This document shows, piece after piece, positions 23,170 to 35,940 of a stretch of DNA of 64,000 nucleotides. Position numbers and translations under genes: made by a program. The DNA is from Echinometra lucunter (Eukaryota > Echinodermata > Echinoidea > Camarodonta > Echinometridae), in the NCBI GenBank assembly GCA_029962745.1, contig CM057151.1:31381344-31445343 (forward strand), read 5' to 3'. Every line of letters starts with the position of its first letter. The first letter of the stretch is position 1. A model generated the notes under the pieces. The model worked only from the letters and a program-made list of their open reading frames with translations. It had not been told where the DNA came from and did not search any database.

Positions 23170-24221
23170 CAGGCAAAGGTCGCTAAAGCATTTTCCAATC
23201 TAATGACAGCGGGGTAGAAGAATGCTCGGCTCGCCGTTCTGTGTGTGTCTCTCTCTCTCGAAATGCTGCGTACTACTATACCAACAAGTCCTTGAACTAT
23301 ACTGCCTGTACTGATATAAATGAAATGAGGTTGTCTGCTGCACGAGGTTTTGGCGCACTCTTTATTCGAAGTGCATTTCAGATGACTTTTTCGGAAAAGT
23401 GCGAATTGCCTAGTTCCAGTCTACGGTGTTGTTGTAACACCCACGGTGTGCTAACTGTCACACACCATTTATTGATTTCTGTTTATATAGTTCCACACTA
23501 TTCTCTTTGCTTGTCATCTGTTATGTGAACGGGTGTCCCTGCCCCCAATGAGAGCTGAGGAAACCGCAATCAATATAACGGAACCAGTTGTGGCTGCATA
23601 AAAACAAAAAATCTCAGCAATATTAAAATTTCCTTTTTCCATCCACTCTGTTACTGTATACAGTGGTAATTTTTTGACAGTATAGAGTAGAACAAAAGCT
23701 CGGTGGATAAATGTCATGAATTATAACTGACAAGCTTTGACAGAGAAGCTGGTTGGTATCGATATCGTGCGCTATACAGTGCGTCCCAGAAAAAAAAACA
23801 ACAACCCTGAAACGAATTGTTCTTTTGACCAAACTGTGTGCTTAATGACAATGATTATTCATTTCCCATAAATTTTAAGTACTATGCTTTCGAATTATAC
23901 CTTGGTTTCATTAATCCATACTTCACTGAGCAATATTGTTTTGAAAATAGCATGTCAAAATCAATTTATGCCAAATTTGGCCGTCTGAAATCGTGAACTC
24001 CTTAGATTCACATCCGAACATACATGAACCAGAAGAATTTTGACGTTAAAACCGAATAGGAAGACTTTTTCGTGCGCTTGTCTTATTGAATAATCAGGAA
24101 AAGGATGTCTTTATATGGAATAAAGGATGTCAACCTTTTTGTCAATGATGGAGGTAAAATAAGGAAACTTTTTGTAATGAAATGGTACATGTAATCAATA
24201 TGAAAAGCAGGTTTTTCCATT

Positions 24222-24622
24222 TTAACCCATTCGTGACAGGAATTATTTAAAGCCTAATTTGATCAGCTTTTATTCTTCAAATTGGCAACACCAACATTTT
24301 TATTTTATTGCTATATTTTTCTTATAAAACATCATGTATCTGAAATGAATATAAATTGACAGAAATTATGATGAGAAGTCAAAAAGTTGCCAATTTGCAG
24401 GGGAAAACAGTGATTTTAAACTTTCTACCATATTGCCAATTTAAGGATTTTAATGCTTATTTTCCTTTAAAAAATTTTCAGCATCAAATAACGAATAGTG
24501 ACGCAACCAAAATGGGCACAGTTTGTGTAGAATTTTTTGCTCTTTCTGCTCATGTATTTGGTATGATTTTTAGGGCTTTGCATCAGAAGATATTAGGCCA
24601 AACCACAAAATGTGGACCCTGT
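24222..24622. mobile_element. piggyBac-like MITE, block-1 only
   Basis: It begins TTAA|CCCATTCGTGACAGG and ends near CCTGTCATGAA, the complement of its start less the last few bases. The interior shares CTTCAAATTGGCAACA and other segments with the better preserved copy at 51388-51807. It is missing from block 2, where the junction reads TTTTAACGAACTGC. The 159-codon plus-strand frame at 24356-24835 runs out of this element into the flank and is not regarded as a gene. Confidence 0.75.
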
Positions 24623-25812
24623 CATGAACTGCTACTTCTTCAAAGAGCAAAGCAGACGCGTGACATTTTGATTTCTAGCCAGTGGCGCCTTATTTTGTCA
24701 TCGAATGGAAAAGTGTGTTATAAAAGCACAAAAGGAAGAAAAGAAATCAAGATTGTGGCCATTTCCAATCTCAGGAGGGGCATTTTTGTCATTGCAGGAA
24801 GGGCGATTTTTTATCTTTTGAGCGATATTCATTGATTTAGGAATCAGTTTCGGGTATTCTGCTTTGATTGAATTTAATTGAATGGATGTCATTATACCAT
24901 GAACTTCGCACCTTGTTACATCTTCTAAAGCACACTTTTCCCTTTGTCATATTGGCAGGTGATACTATGTTAATGTTTCATGGTTTCTTGGTTTCATGGT
25001 TTTTTCAAAACAGTTTTGCTCGGTTAAGCGTGTATCGAATGAGGTCATATAAGTATATCATTATGAAAGCATAATACTTCAAATGTATGGAAATTAATGA
25101 TACAGGACATAGTGGTCACAAAAACCCTTTGTTTTAGGGTTTCGTTTTCTCTGGGAAGCACTAGTCATACAGCGAGCGTTTATCTTCCCTATAGCATCGC
25201 ACTTAGGCGCTCGGTATTATTGTGCAATAGGTCGAATCTATTGCTTTATGTTTATAACTCTCTCTTCCTCTCTTCCTCTCCCCTCCTCTCTCTCTATCTC
25301 TCTCTCTCCTCCTCTCTCTCTCTCTCTCTCTCTCTCTGCTTCCCTGTTACTCCCTGCCTCCCTACCCTATACTTTTTTCTCTCTTTCTCTCTTTCTGAAT
25401 ATTAATTTGCTATTCTATAGAAGGACCCCTTTTCTATATTTTCTCTTCATCTCTCCTCATGTCCCACACTGTTATCTGTGTGATGCGTGCGTGTGAGTGT
25501 GTGTCTTTGTCTTTTTCCTCGAATCTTTTGTTTTATAAACATGTTTAATAAACAACAAGCATTATTGTTGGGGAATTATTTGTTGTACGTAACTTTGTTT
25601 CCTATGTTTTCCCTACAGAATGCAGCTCACATTCCGTATAACCACCGACGCTATATACTGCTGCAGTCACTGGTTATGTTGGCTTTGAAGGTGCAATACA
25701 GTCAGTTTGTCGTGTCACGCAATAAACCTCCGCTAGGTTAAATAATGGTGACAAAAACTACGGATCAATATCACGAATAAAATCAATAATAGCATACTGC
25801 ACTTCGTTACGT

Positions 25813-26312
25813 NNNNNNNNNNNNNNNNNNNNNNNNNNNNNNNNNNNNNNNNNNNNNNNNNNNNNNNNNNNNNNNNNNNNNNNNNNNNNNNNNNNNNNNN
25901 NNNNNNNNNNNNNNNNNNNNNNNNNNNNNNNNNNNNNNNNNNNNNNNNNNNNNNNNNNNNNNNNNNNNNNNNNNNNNNNNNNNNNNNNNNNNNNNNNNNN
26001 NNNNNNNNNNNNNNNNNNNNNNNNNNNNNNNNNNNNNNNNNNNNNNNNNNNNNNNNNNNNNNNNNNNNNNNNNNNNNNNNNNNNNNNNNNNNNNNNNNNN
26101 NNNNNNNNNNNNNNNNNNNNNNNNNNNNNNNNNNNNNNNNNNNNNNNNNNNNNNNNNNNNNNNNNNNNNNNNNNNNNNNNNNNNNNNNNNNNNNNNNNNN
26201 NNNNNNNNNNNNNNNNNNNNNNNNNNNNNNNNNNNNNNNNNNNNNNNNNNNNNNNNNNNNNNNNNNNNNNNNNNNNNNNNNNNNNNNNNNNNNNNNNNNN
26301 NNNNNNNNNNNN
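25813..26312. other. assembly gap, exactly 500 N
   Basis: Exactly 500 Ns, a round placeholder length. The sequence on the two sides is homologous (blocks 20427-25812 and 26313-31129), so the true gap may be zero or negative. Open frames spanning it are meaningless. Confidence 1.
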
Positions 26313-29300
26313 CGGCCATTTTTTCTAAGAGTGAAGAAGCAATATAAGGTGTGTGCTTTCAATGTTTCCTGGAAAAATGTTCTAATTGTATATGTGTGGC
26401 TCCAACGGTGCAGCTTTAAGGAGTAAATACAACCAGTTACCCATCTACTACACCTGGGCCGAAAGAGTTAAGTAAATCAGATACTTTTTCAGAATATGAA
26501 TTCGAACCCTTCTCTCCCCGTATCTCTCTGCCTCACCCCACCTCTCCCCCTCCCCCTCTATCTCTCTTTCTCACTTTCACTCTTACTCTTTCTCTTTCTC
26601 TCTCCATTCCTCCCCCCCCCCCTCTCTCTCTCTCTCTGTCCATCTCTATCTTTAAATCTCTCTGTCCGTTTCATCCTAGTTCTGCCACTCTTTTCATGTC
26701 AGGCATGAATTCATTCGTGTCTGTTACCCCAGGCATTGCTGGTCCACCATTCCATGATATTTCTGAAAAACAAATAATCACGATTACTGCATCTTTACAC
26801 GGGTACGTGTAAGATCGCTTGTACACGACAAAGCATCTCGTTAGCCAAGAACCCTTTACGGCTGGAAGAAGCGTGTAGCTATACTTTCTCCGTCCTTCCT
26901 AAATCAGCTATTGAATCGTATGAAATTCAATGAATGGTTTAGTTTCCTGTTGCTTGTTCGCATTAAAGAAGTATACAAAAGCAGAGGAGTCGTAGTCGAG
27001 TGGTTTAAGGCACTTGACTGGAAGCGCGAAGATCGTGGTCCCTGACACGCCACTAGTCTTACACCCGATGGAAGATGTCAGACGATGGATGATGATAATT
27101 ATTCAGAGCGTCATCGAATCTCAATCCATAATATTTTCTCTCTCTCTCGTTTCCACGCTGTAATTATGCTATCAATCTGTGTCTTTACATCTCCCCCCTC
27201 TCTCTCTCTTTCTCTCCCTCTTAGTTTTGTTTTCTCCTCTTTCTCCTTCCCTATCTTTCTGCCTCTTACTCTCTCTGTCTATTATCCCTTTGAAAGATGA
27301 CCTTTAATTTAACACAAAAAAAAAAAAAAAAAATAGAAATCAAAACGAAAATGTTAGATTATCTGCGTATGTATTCAAATTATCCACTCTCAGAAAAAAT
27401 GCTACTGATTAGAACCTTTTTCTTGTCCCACATCTGGAACCTCTAAAAGTTCTTCAATGAACCATTAATAGCCTATAAAGGTTCTATAAAGGGTTCTAAG
27501 GGTTCTAAAGCGGTCTTTAGAACCATTATTGGTTGTAAAAGGAACCATTTCGGGTTCTTGAAAATATAAAGAACCCTTTATAGAACCCATTTTCTGGAGG
27601 TTCTAAATACTGGACAAAAAAAAAAGATTTTAAATGGCACATCAAATTGTCTACTGCTTAATATCGCCATTAAATAGTTTGGTAAGTTTTCTTTTTTATA
27701 TCTGTTTTGAAAAAATTCTGTATTGTAATTACTCCATCCATCATTGAAAAGACATGCAGGTAGATTTATGATTTGTACCGTATGTTCTTAAAACAACTAA
27801 CCTCATGTTAATTTTTTTTTTACCAGCATAATTATTCTTCATTTTTCACTGTAATCACCATACATCATCCAAAAAAGATATTCTTTAGCTCACTTCTTGA
27901 CTCTAAAGATTTCATTGTATATTTTGGGCAGGTGTTGTTTCATTTTCTAGGGCAATGTCCTTTCAAAGTCAACGCAAAATAATGATCATGGTCTATAGAT
28001 ACGCATGCAATGATCAAAACACATTTGACAGAAAAGAAATTGTGTCTGCTGAGGGCGAAAGATCTTAGCTCACAAAAGATTTGGTGGATACAAACAGATT
28101 TTATAATTCGGCAGTTATAGTTTTCCTTGTTTCAATTTTTATGGTATAGCCTATACCATGAAAATAAGATCCAAAACGTAAAAAAAAAGCTTTCAAACTC
28201 ATTGAGGCAACTACCCTCGTATCTCTTGTGATTGAATAATGCTATGGAATTGTCTCTTCCATTAGAACTTTTCCTGGTATATTAATTGGGAAGACGAGCT
28301 GTAGGCAAAATAATAATCATATAAAAATTTTGTTCTAAGCTGATAGCCTTTCATAAAAATAAAATCGATTTGATGAGCATTTTATCAATATCTTATCACT
28401 TGTCGAGGATGTTTCTGCTGGAAAATAACATACCGTAGAACTTAATTCCTTGTAATGTTTAGACTATAAAGGTTCAAATGCACAAATTAATTTCCCGTTT
28501 CCATAGTTACGTCAAAACTATATCACTGCAAGAGATACAATTTACCTTTGTTTGTTTGTTTGTTTGTTTGTTTGTTTGTTTTGCTATAAATTAGTTACAT
28601 TTACATATAGGAATACTCCCTACATCCAACTTACGTATTTCTCCGTATAGTCACCTCACAGCGCGTTCCCATAGGGTTAATAGATAGTATCCATAATATA
28701 ACTCCAAGATGTAGCATGGTGAATATATTCACGCGGTTCGAATAGAAGTTCATCCTCTTGAAAACTAATGGACATGGTGAACACGAATGTTTGGTTATAC
28801 CCATGATGAAATATAGAATTGGCCACAAGATAACACGGAGACCCAGTGCAGGTCGTACATTATACACCAGGCAAAGGTCGCTAAAGCATTTTCCAATCTA
28901 ATGACAGCGGGGTAGAAGAATGCTCGGCTCGCCGTTCTGTGTGTGTCTCTCTCTCTCTCGAAATGCTGCGTACTACTAAACCAACAAGTCCTTGAACTAT
29001 ACTGCCTGTACTGATATAAATGAAATGAGGTTGTCTGCTGCACGAGGTTTTGGCGCACTCTTTATTCGAAGTGCATTTCAGATGACTTTTTCGGAAAAGT
29101 GCGAAGTGCCTAGTTCCAGTCTACGGTGTTGTTGTAACACCCACGGTGTGCTAACTGTCACACACCATCTATTGATTTCTGTTTATATAGTTCCACACTA
29201 TTCTCTTTGCTTGTCATCTGTTATGTGAACGGGTGTCCCTGCCCCCAATGAGAGCTGAGGAAACCACAATCAATATAACGGAACCAGTTGTGGCTGCACA

Positions 29301-30612
29301 AAAACAAAAAATCTCAGCAATATTAAAATTTCCTTTTTCCATCCACTCTGTTACTGTATACAGAGGTAATTTTTTTACAGTATAGAGTAGAACAAAAGCT
29401 CGGTGGATAAATGTCATAAATTACAACTGACAAGCTTTGACAGAGAAGCTGGTTGGTATCGATATCGTGCGCTATACAGTGCGTCCCAGAAAAGAAAAAA
29501 AAAACCCTGAAACGAATTGTTCTTTTGACCAAACTGTGTGCTTAATGACAATGATTATTCATTTCCCATAAATTTTAAGTACTATGCTTTCGAATTATAC
29601 CTTGGTTTCATTAATCCATACTTCACTGAGCAATATTGTTTTGAAAATAGCATGTCAAAATCAATTTATGCCAAATTTGGCCGTCTGAAATCGTGAACTC
29701 CTTAGATTCACATCCGAACATACATGAACCAGAAGAATTTTGAAGTTAAAACCGAATAGGAAGACTTTTTCGTGCGCTTGTCTTATTGAATAATCAGGAA
29801 AAGGATGTCTTTACATGGAATAAAGGATGCCAATCTTTTTGTCAATGATGGAGGTAATGTAAGGAAACTTTTTGTAATGAAATGGTACATGTAATCAATA
29901 TGAAAAGCAGGTTTTGTCCATTTTAACGAACTGCTACTTCTTCAAAGAACAAAGCAGACGCGTGACATTTTGATTTCTAGCCAGTGGCGTCTTGTTTTAT
30001 CATCGAATGGAAAAGTGTGCTATAAAAGCACAAAAGGAAGAAAAGAAATCAAGATTATGGCCATTTCCAATCTCAGGAGGGGCATCTTTGTCATTGCAGG
30101 AAGGGCAATTTTTTTTATCTTTTGAGCGATATTCATTGATTTAGGAATCAGTTCTGGGTATTCTGCTTTGATTGAATTTAAGTGAATGGATGTCATCATA
30201 CCATGAACTTCGCACCTTGTTACATCTTCTAAAGCACACATTTCCCTTTGTCATGTTGGCAGGTAATACTATGTTAATGTTTCATGGTTTCATGGTTTCA
30301 TGGTTTTTTCAAAACAGTTTTGCTCGGTTAAGCGTGTATGGAATGATGTCATATCAGTATATCATTATGAAAGCATAATACTTCAAATTTATGGAAATTA
30401 ATGATACAGGACATAGTGGTCACAAAAAACCCTTTGTTTTAGGGTTTCGTTTTCTCTGGGAAGCACTAGTCATACAGCGAGCGTTTATCTTCCCTATAGG
30501 ATTGCACTTAGGCGCTCGGTGTTATTGTGCAAAAGGTCGAATCTATTGCTTTGTTTATAACTCTCTCTTCCTCTCTTCCTCTCCCCTCCTCTCTCTCTCT
30601 ATCTCTCTCTCC

Positions 30613-30648
<36 letters not shown>

Positions 30649-31129
30649 GCTTCCCTGTTACTCCCTGCCTCCCTACCCTATACTTTTTTCTCTCTTTCTC
30701 TCTTTCTGAATATTTGCTATTCTATGGAAGGACCCCTTTTCTATATTTTCTCTTCATCTCTGCTCATGTCCCACACTGTTATCTGTGTGATGCGTGCGTG
30801 TGAGTGTGTGTCTTTGTCTTTTTCCTCGAATCTTTTGTTTTATAAACATGTTTTATAAACAACAAGCATTATTCTTGGGGAATTATTTGTTGTACGTAAC
30901 TTTGTTTCTTTGTTTTCCCCGGGGTTTTTCCTACAGAATGCAGCTCACATTCCGTATAACCACCGACGCTATATACTGCTGCAGTCAGTGGTATGTTGGC
31001 TTTGAAGGTGCAATGCACTCAGTTTGTCGTGTCACGCAATAAACCTCCGCCAGGTTAAATAATGGTGACAAAAACTACGGATCAATATCACGAATAAAGT
31101 CAATAATAGCATACTGCACTTCGTTACGT
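26313..31129. repeat. duplicated block 1, right copy (starts at gap)
   Basis: Collinear with 20427-25812. It starts inside the right end of a family-C element (TTTTTTCTAAGAGTG) and matches through to CACTTCGTTACGT, where the left copy stops at the gap; this copy then continues into unique sequence. It lacks the piggyBac-like MITE and has several small indels and shorter simple repeats. Confidence 0.95.
27387..27650. mobile_element. TIR element, family C copy 3
   Basis: Block-2 counterpart of 21490-21762. The left end is CACTCTCAGAAAAAATGC. The right TIR is disrupted: TTTAAATGGCACATC runs directly into the flank instead of ending TTTTTCTCAAAGTG. Confidence 0.8.
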
Positions 31130-31199
31130 AATGACACTCCCTGTAGACTGAATCTTTGCGGCATGGTGCACAGAACAAAAGAAAAATATGATATACATG

Positions 31200-31292
31200 G
31201 AAAGTATAGAGGGGAGAGAGAGGAGATGACAAGATAAAGAATGAAGGGAAGATAGGAAAACAGGAAGGGGGAAAGAGAGATAGAGAGATAGA

Positions 31293-31323
<31 letters not shown>

Positions 31324-31485
31324 TGTGTGTGTGTGAGGCTAGATGCATTGATATGAATGTAGACGTAAGAAGAAAAAGGAGACAGGAAGGGTGCGATGTT
31401 ATAATGTATAGGCATAGGAAACTTAGAGAGAAAGAAAGGCAGAGAGAAATGTGTAAATAGAGAGTGGACGAGAGAGGGAGAGAGA

Positions 31486-31516
<31 letters not shown>

Positions 31517-31612
31517 AAGAAGAAGAAGAAGAAGAAGAAGAAGAAGAAAGAGGAGAAGAAGAAGAAGGAGGAGGAGGAGGAAGAGGAGGAGGAGGAGGAG
31601 GAGAAAGGGTTG
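31200..31612. repeat. purine-rich microsatellite cluster (GA, GAA, GGA)
   Basis: A run of GAGATAGA, then (GA)n(GT)n, then about 60 bases of (GAA)n and (GGA)n. The poly-Ser/Phe and Leu-rich frames on the minus strand derive from this repeat. Confidence 0.95.
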
Positions 31613-32079
31613 AGGGAGGGGGAATTATGGAGTGGTATATGAATAGCTAGAATATATGGAATATGCAGAGGGCAGGGAGATAAAAGGAGAGAGGGGATTA
31701 GGAGGTGGGGAAAGGGGGGGGGGGTCATAGTATAGCTATGTAAGTACTATCACCCAGCAGGTTCGCAAACAGGAGTATTTCACTATCAGGTATACTGATA
31801 GCATTATCATGATTATCGTTATTGACGAAAATATTTTGTTTTTAAAATGCATCAACTAAATCATTCGGGACTAATGAACTGCTTTCGTGGCCAGGGGCTG
31901 GGACTGCAATTCGGCTTGGGAATTTCGATGTCCACTCGACCTTTGGAAAATGCTTTTCAGATTTGTCCCCCACCCCCCTCCCTTACAGCATTCGGCACCT
32001 ATACGGTTATGGATGTTTTCTTTTATGATAGCATTCAACTCCTGAAACTTTTGATACCTGAAATGTGATTATCCGGAGA

Positions 32080-32223
32080 GCGTTTCACCAAGTGTCTTGT
32101 CAGTGATTTTTTTACCGACAACTGTTATAAGCTACTGAAATCCTTGTCTCTGATTGGCTGAGAGCAAATTTGTCAGTGAAAATCACTGACAAGACACTTG
32201 ATGAAACGCCCCCCCCCCCCCCC
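32080..32223. mobile_element. foldback MITE with poly-C border
   Basis: GCGTTTCACCAAGTGTCTTG at the left is matched by CAAGACACTTGATGAAACGC at the right, with TCAGTGA/TCACTGA continuing the arms inward. A run of C residues follows the right end. Related in style to family D (32554, 63622), sharing TGGCTGAGAGCAAATTTGTC-type interior. Confidence 0.85.
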
Positions 32224-32263
32224 ATTACGTTTGATTATACTTAACTGAATAAGTTCTACGGAT

Positions 32264-32391
<128 letters not shown>

Positions 32392-32553
32392 TGCAACATT
32401 TATATAGCGCTTTATACAAATGTTTCTAAGCGCTGCATATCATAAAAATAAAATGCTGAAGCAAATTTGCATGAGATAAAGACGACAGAACCTAAAAATA
32501 TTAATATCATGTCCTTTATACCGACGATAAGAGACCGGTCATTTGAATGAACA

Positions 32554-32702
32554 GGGCCCCGTCTCATATTCTAATGTTATCAGTGACAACTGTCACATTT
32601 CTATGACAAATTTGCTCGCAGCCAATCAGATGCACGGAGTTCAGCAGTTTGTAACAGTTATTGCAACTTGTTATTAATAACAAGTTTTATGAAACGGGGC
32701 CC
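32554..32702. mobile_element. TIR element, family D copy 1
   Basis: Starts GGGCCCCGTCTCATATTC and ends AACAAGTTTTATGAAACGGGGCCC. Interior CATTTCTATGACAAATTTGC and GCAGCCAATCAGATGCA are shared with the copy at 63622-63772. Confidence 0.85.
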
Positions 32703-32914
32703 AGAACCAAGAATCGACCGGCCCGTCTTGTAGTTGAGAGGCCCCTTTTTGTAATACCGGCCCTTTCAACCAAAATATTTAACGGTCCATGAGAAAAACT
32801 CCCCTAACTCCCTATGACCAACCCCCCCCCCCCCCCCCCCCACCCTGTTCGTGGCTCCTCACTCCATCCAATCCTTGATTGTGCGATATTTTTTAAGAGG
32901 GCGCTGTGAGTCCA

Positions 32915-33116
32915 ATCGATCTAGAGTACCTACATAAAGAGAGTAGCGACATAGACGTCCTACTTCTTGGGAAACAAAATGGCGTTCAAATTCTTTCTAT
33001 TTCGAACACCCGTTTGCTTATCGGAATTGAATAGAAATGTTGCGTAACAGGGAAACAAAATGGCGTTCAAATCTTGGGTTGTCGCTACTCTCTTTATGTA
33101 GGTACTCTAAATCGAT
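32915..33116. mobile_element. foldback MITE with ATCGAT ends
   Basis: Left arm AGAGTACCTACATAAAGAGA is matched by TCTCTTTATGTAGGTACTCT on the right. The near-perfect arms are about 35 bases long including the ATCGAT ends. Inside, GGGAAACAAAATGGCGTTCA occurs twice in direct orientation (about 32970 and 33050). No coding capacity. Confidence 0.85.
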
Positions 33117-33129
33117 CCTAACAGTAGTA

Positions 33130-34507
33130 CACTCAACAAAAAAGAAAGTAAACACTTTTTCAGATTTGTCATAGAAGACTTTGATAAAAATCAATATATC
33201 ATACATCAAATTAAAGGAAATTTAATGGTCTTTTGATCTGGTAGGTGAACATAAAGGGCAACTTTACGCATGAGTGAACACATTCGTTTTTCTCTTCCAA
33301 GGTACAAAAGTAAAAATTGCAAAACTGGACAGTTTGCCATTCATGTGTAAATGCACTTCCACATAACAATGGGAGCAAAAGATCAAACTAACATATTGTG
33401 AGACTTGGCTGAAATTACAAACATGAGCCTTTGCTCTCTATCTCTTCCCACCCCCCCCCCCTATAAAAAAGAGAGAAAAAAGCAAGGAAAGGAAGAAAAA
33501 AGAAGAAGAAACTTTGGTTACGTCCAACTTTAAATGACATCTGGAGTAGCCACATGGATGATTACATGCCCCGAATGTGATTTTTTTTTTAATCAGTTCA
33601 TGACTTCATGATGATGAATTTATGAACTTATGAATCAAATGTAATGACAGTATATGGTTACTCGATGATGTAGCCTGTGGATATAAGTACCCTGTAATTC
33701 TAGGGAAAACTAATCTTGTTTTAGTAGCGTACCCCCAAAAGAATTTTTCCTTAATCACCCTCTTATGCTATGCCACTTTGGCTATTCTTTGGTCCATTTT
33801 TAGATTTGAAGATCGATTTTCTTTTTAACTGCAACGAACCATGCGAACTTCAATCATGATTTGTTTGCAATTTCCAGTGCAATATTACGGTGAATTTCAA
33901 GTCGCTTGACTTAGAAGAAAAACATAATGGCTGCGTTTTTTAAACTGTTACCTTGGCGGTAAGATGAATTAATGTGTTCACTCATACATAAAGCTCATTT
34001 TATGTTTACCTACCAGGTTGAAAGACAATTAAGTTTCCTAACTGAAAAAAAAGAAGATTAAAAATCAATTTTGGGACATTTAGTCACCCTTGTGTCTACT
34101 CCAGATGTCACTTGAATCAATTTTGGACTTGACAGAAACTTCTTCTCTTTTTTCCTCTTTATTTTTCAGTGGGGTGGAAAGAGATTTAGAGAGCGAGGGC
34201 ACATTACTATGCCGTTTCATTGTGTAAGTTCAATCTTTTGCTCCCACTGTTATCATGGTTATGTGGAAGGGCATTTACACATGAATGGCAAACTGTCCAT
34301 TTTTGCAATTTTTACTTTTCATGTATCTGGGAAGAGAAAAACGTATGTGTTCACTCATGCGTAAATTTTGCTCTTTATGTTCACCTACCAGATCAGAAGA
34401 CCATTAAATTTCCTTTAATTTGATGTATTATATATTGATTTTTTATCAAAGTCTTCTATGAAAAATCTGAACGTGGACAAGTGTTTACTTTCTTTTTTTG
34501 TTGAGTA
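33130..34507. mobile_element. long-TIR DNA element (about 1.38 kb, TA-flanked)
   Basis: The left end CACTCAACAAAAAAGAAAGT and the right end (GTTTACTTTC, then a T run and GTTGAGT) are inverted repeats. Complementarity continues for roughly 400 bases inward, including AGGTGAACATAAAG and its complement and the poly-C/CCCACC block. TA lies at the left border, and TA follows the intact right end in the second copy (about 40112). That fits a Tc1/mariner-type target. A partial third copy of the arm sits internally at about 33975-34045. No transposase. The right arm recurs at 39743-40111, cut by the gap. Confidence 0.85.
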
Positions 34508-35339
34508 TATATCATAAAAAGCACCTTGTTATTTTCTTATGTAAAAGAGACTTGGTTAATTTATTGTGGGTTATGAAGCTCATTACTTTGTATATATATA
34601 CACATATATATATATATATATATAATTGATTTTGTACTGTATTGAATATTGTGTTTATTCTATGGAAAATAATGGGGGTTTTAAAATGATTTTGTTTATG
34701 AAAAACTAAATGAAGGCATAAAAATGCTTTTGAAAAGAGAGAATCGGTCTCTTCCAGCCTCCTAGCAGTACTAGTACATGTACGGGTATGTTGTTGAAAT
34801 GGTGAACTTTTTAAAAAGTGATCTATCCATTTTCATTATCAGCGGTGGTGAATTTAATTTAGCCACTTTCCGTAGAATGGGAGGAGATCTTACACTCCGT
34901 CCCCCAGTACATTTTTCATGTCTTTGACAAAACCGTCAATAAAACTCTTCAGATGAGTAATGAAGCTCACAGCTTTTAGGAAAAGTGCATTAAACATTAA
35001 TCAACTCGAAATATACATGTGAGATACACTGGATAGTGCTATGCCGTCGTTGCATTGAGATCCATCATTCCATTTGTTCATGTTGAGAGCATGTTGGGAG
35101 GATGGTTGCGGGGTTGTCTTGGTAACAACATGGCATGCACAGAATGTCAAATCTACTGAAGAGACATTTGTGTGACAGTCTCATAAATTTTCAATGCAGT
35201 TGTGCGTCAAGACTCGCTCAGTTGTTGCTCCTTTTGAAAGAAAAATGAAAATGTTAACAATATTTGCCAAGCCCTACACCCTACAATGAGCGGGAGGGGG
35301 AGGGGGTAGGAGAGGGATGATGAGTAAGAAAAGGCTCCC

Positions 35340-35623
35340 ACATCTCTTTTCCGCCTCTCTCTCTTTCCCTCTCTCTATCTCTCTCTCTCCTCCCCCCCCC
35401 CTCTCTCTCTCTCTCCTGTTTTGAATGAGGTGTAACTTATGCTGCTGCTTAGTGATTCAAATCTTTAAAAATTTAAAGATATACTGGCGATTTGGAAATT
35501 ACGCCATAGCACATGGTCACATCTTTTGTGAGAGAGAGAAAAACAAGAAGGCAAAAGGAAATATAAATTGGAAAGGAAAACGAGAGAGTTATACAGGAAG
35601 AGAAAGAGAGAGGGGGATGGAGA

Positions 35624-35687
<64 letters not shown>

Positions 35688-35818
35688 AAGAGAGAGCTTA
35701 TAGATAAAGTTTAGTTGGCTATAATATGAGGAAAATGTTTATAGTGTGGATAAAGATTATAATGAGGATGATGATCGTGTTGTTTTTGTTGTTGATGATG
35801 ATGACGATGATGCCGGGC

Positions 35819-35861
<43 letters not shown>

Positions 35862-35940
35862 AGGATGATAATGACGATGATAGTGATGATCAGGAGGAGG
35901 AGGAGGAGGAGGAGGAGGAGGAGGATGGAGATTATATCAT
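35340..35940. repeat. CT, GA and GATG/GGA simple repeat cluster
   Basis: A CT tract (35355-35415), a GA tract (35585-35698), a (GATG)n tract (35793-35860) and a (GGA)n tract (35890-35925) occur within 600 bases. The counterpart cluster in the right copy (41015-41580) differs in every repeat length. Confidence 0.9.

Larger units (their letters stand above)
20427..25812. repeat. duplicated block 1, left copy (ends at gap)
   Basis: This block is collinear with 26313-31129 in the same orientation. It has the same order of MITE end, SINE, CT tracts, family-C MITE, (TTTG)n tract, a highly similar core around 22930-23520 and a CT-rich end. The left copy runs straight into the N gap, and the right copy starts straight after it. 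This is dovetail geometry, expected when two haplotype contigs overlap but were not merged. A true tandem duplication is the alternative. Confidence 0.95.

Noticed and set aside
24356..24835. 159-codon plus-strand frame
   Set aside because: It starts inside the piggyBac-like MITE and extends into the flank. The MITE part is absent from block 2, the flank part is broken there, and no splice signals are present.
25733..26362. Long open frames of 170-209 codons on the minus strand
   Set aside because: They run through the 500-N gap; the undefined bases cannot contain stops, so the length has no meaning. The same applies to the frames at 39158-39964.
31423..31728. Ser/Phe-rich 101-codon frame, and the Leu-only, Arg/Lys-rich and Pro-rich frames at 32225-32419, 43513-43887 and 46345-46725
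   Set aside because: They are direct translations of microsatellites or poly-C runs, with no splice or start context.
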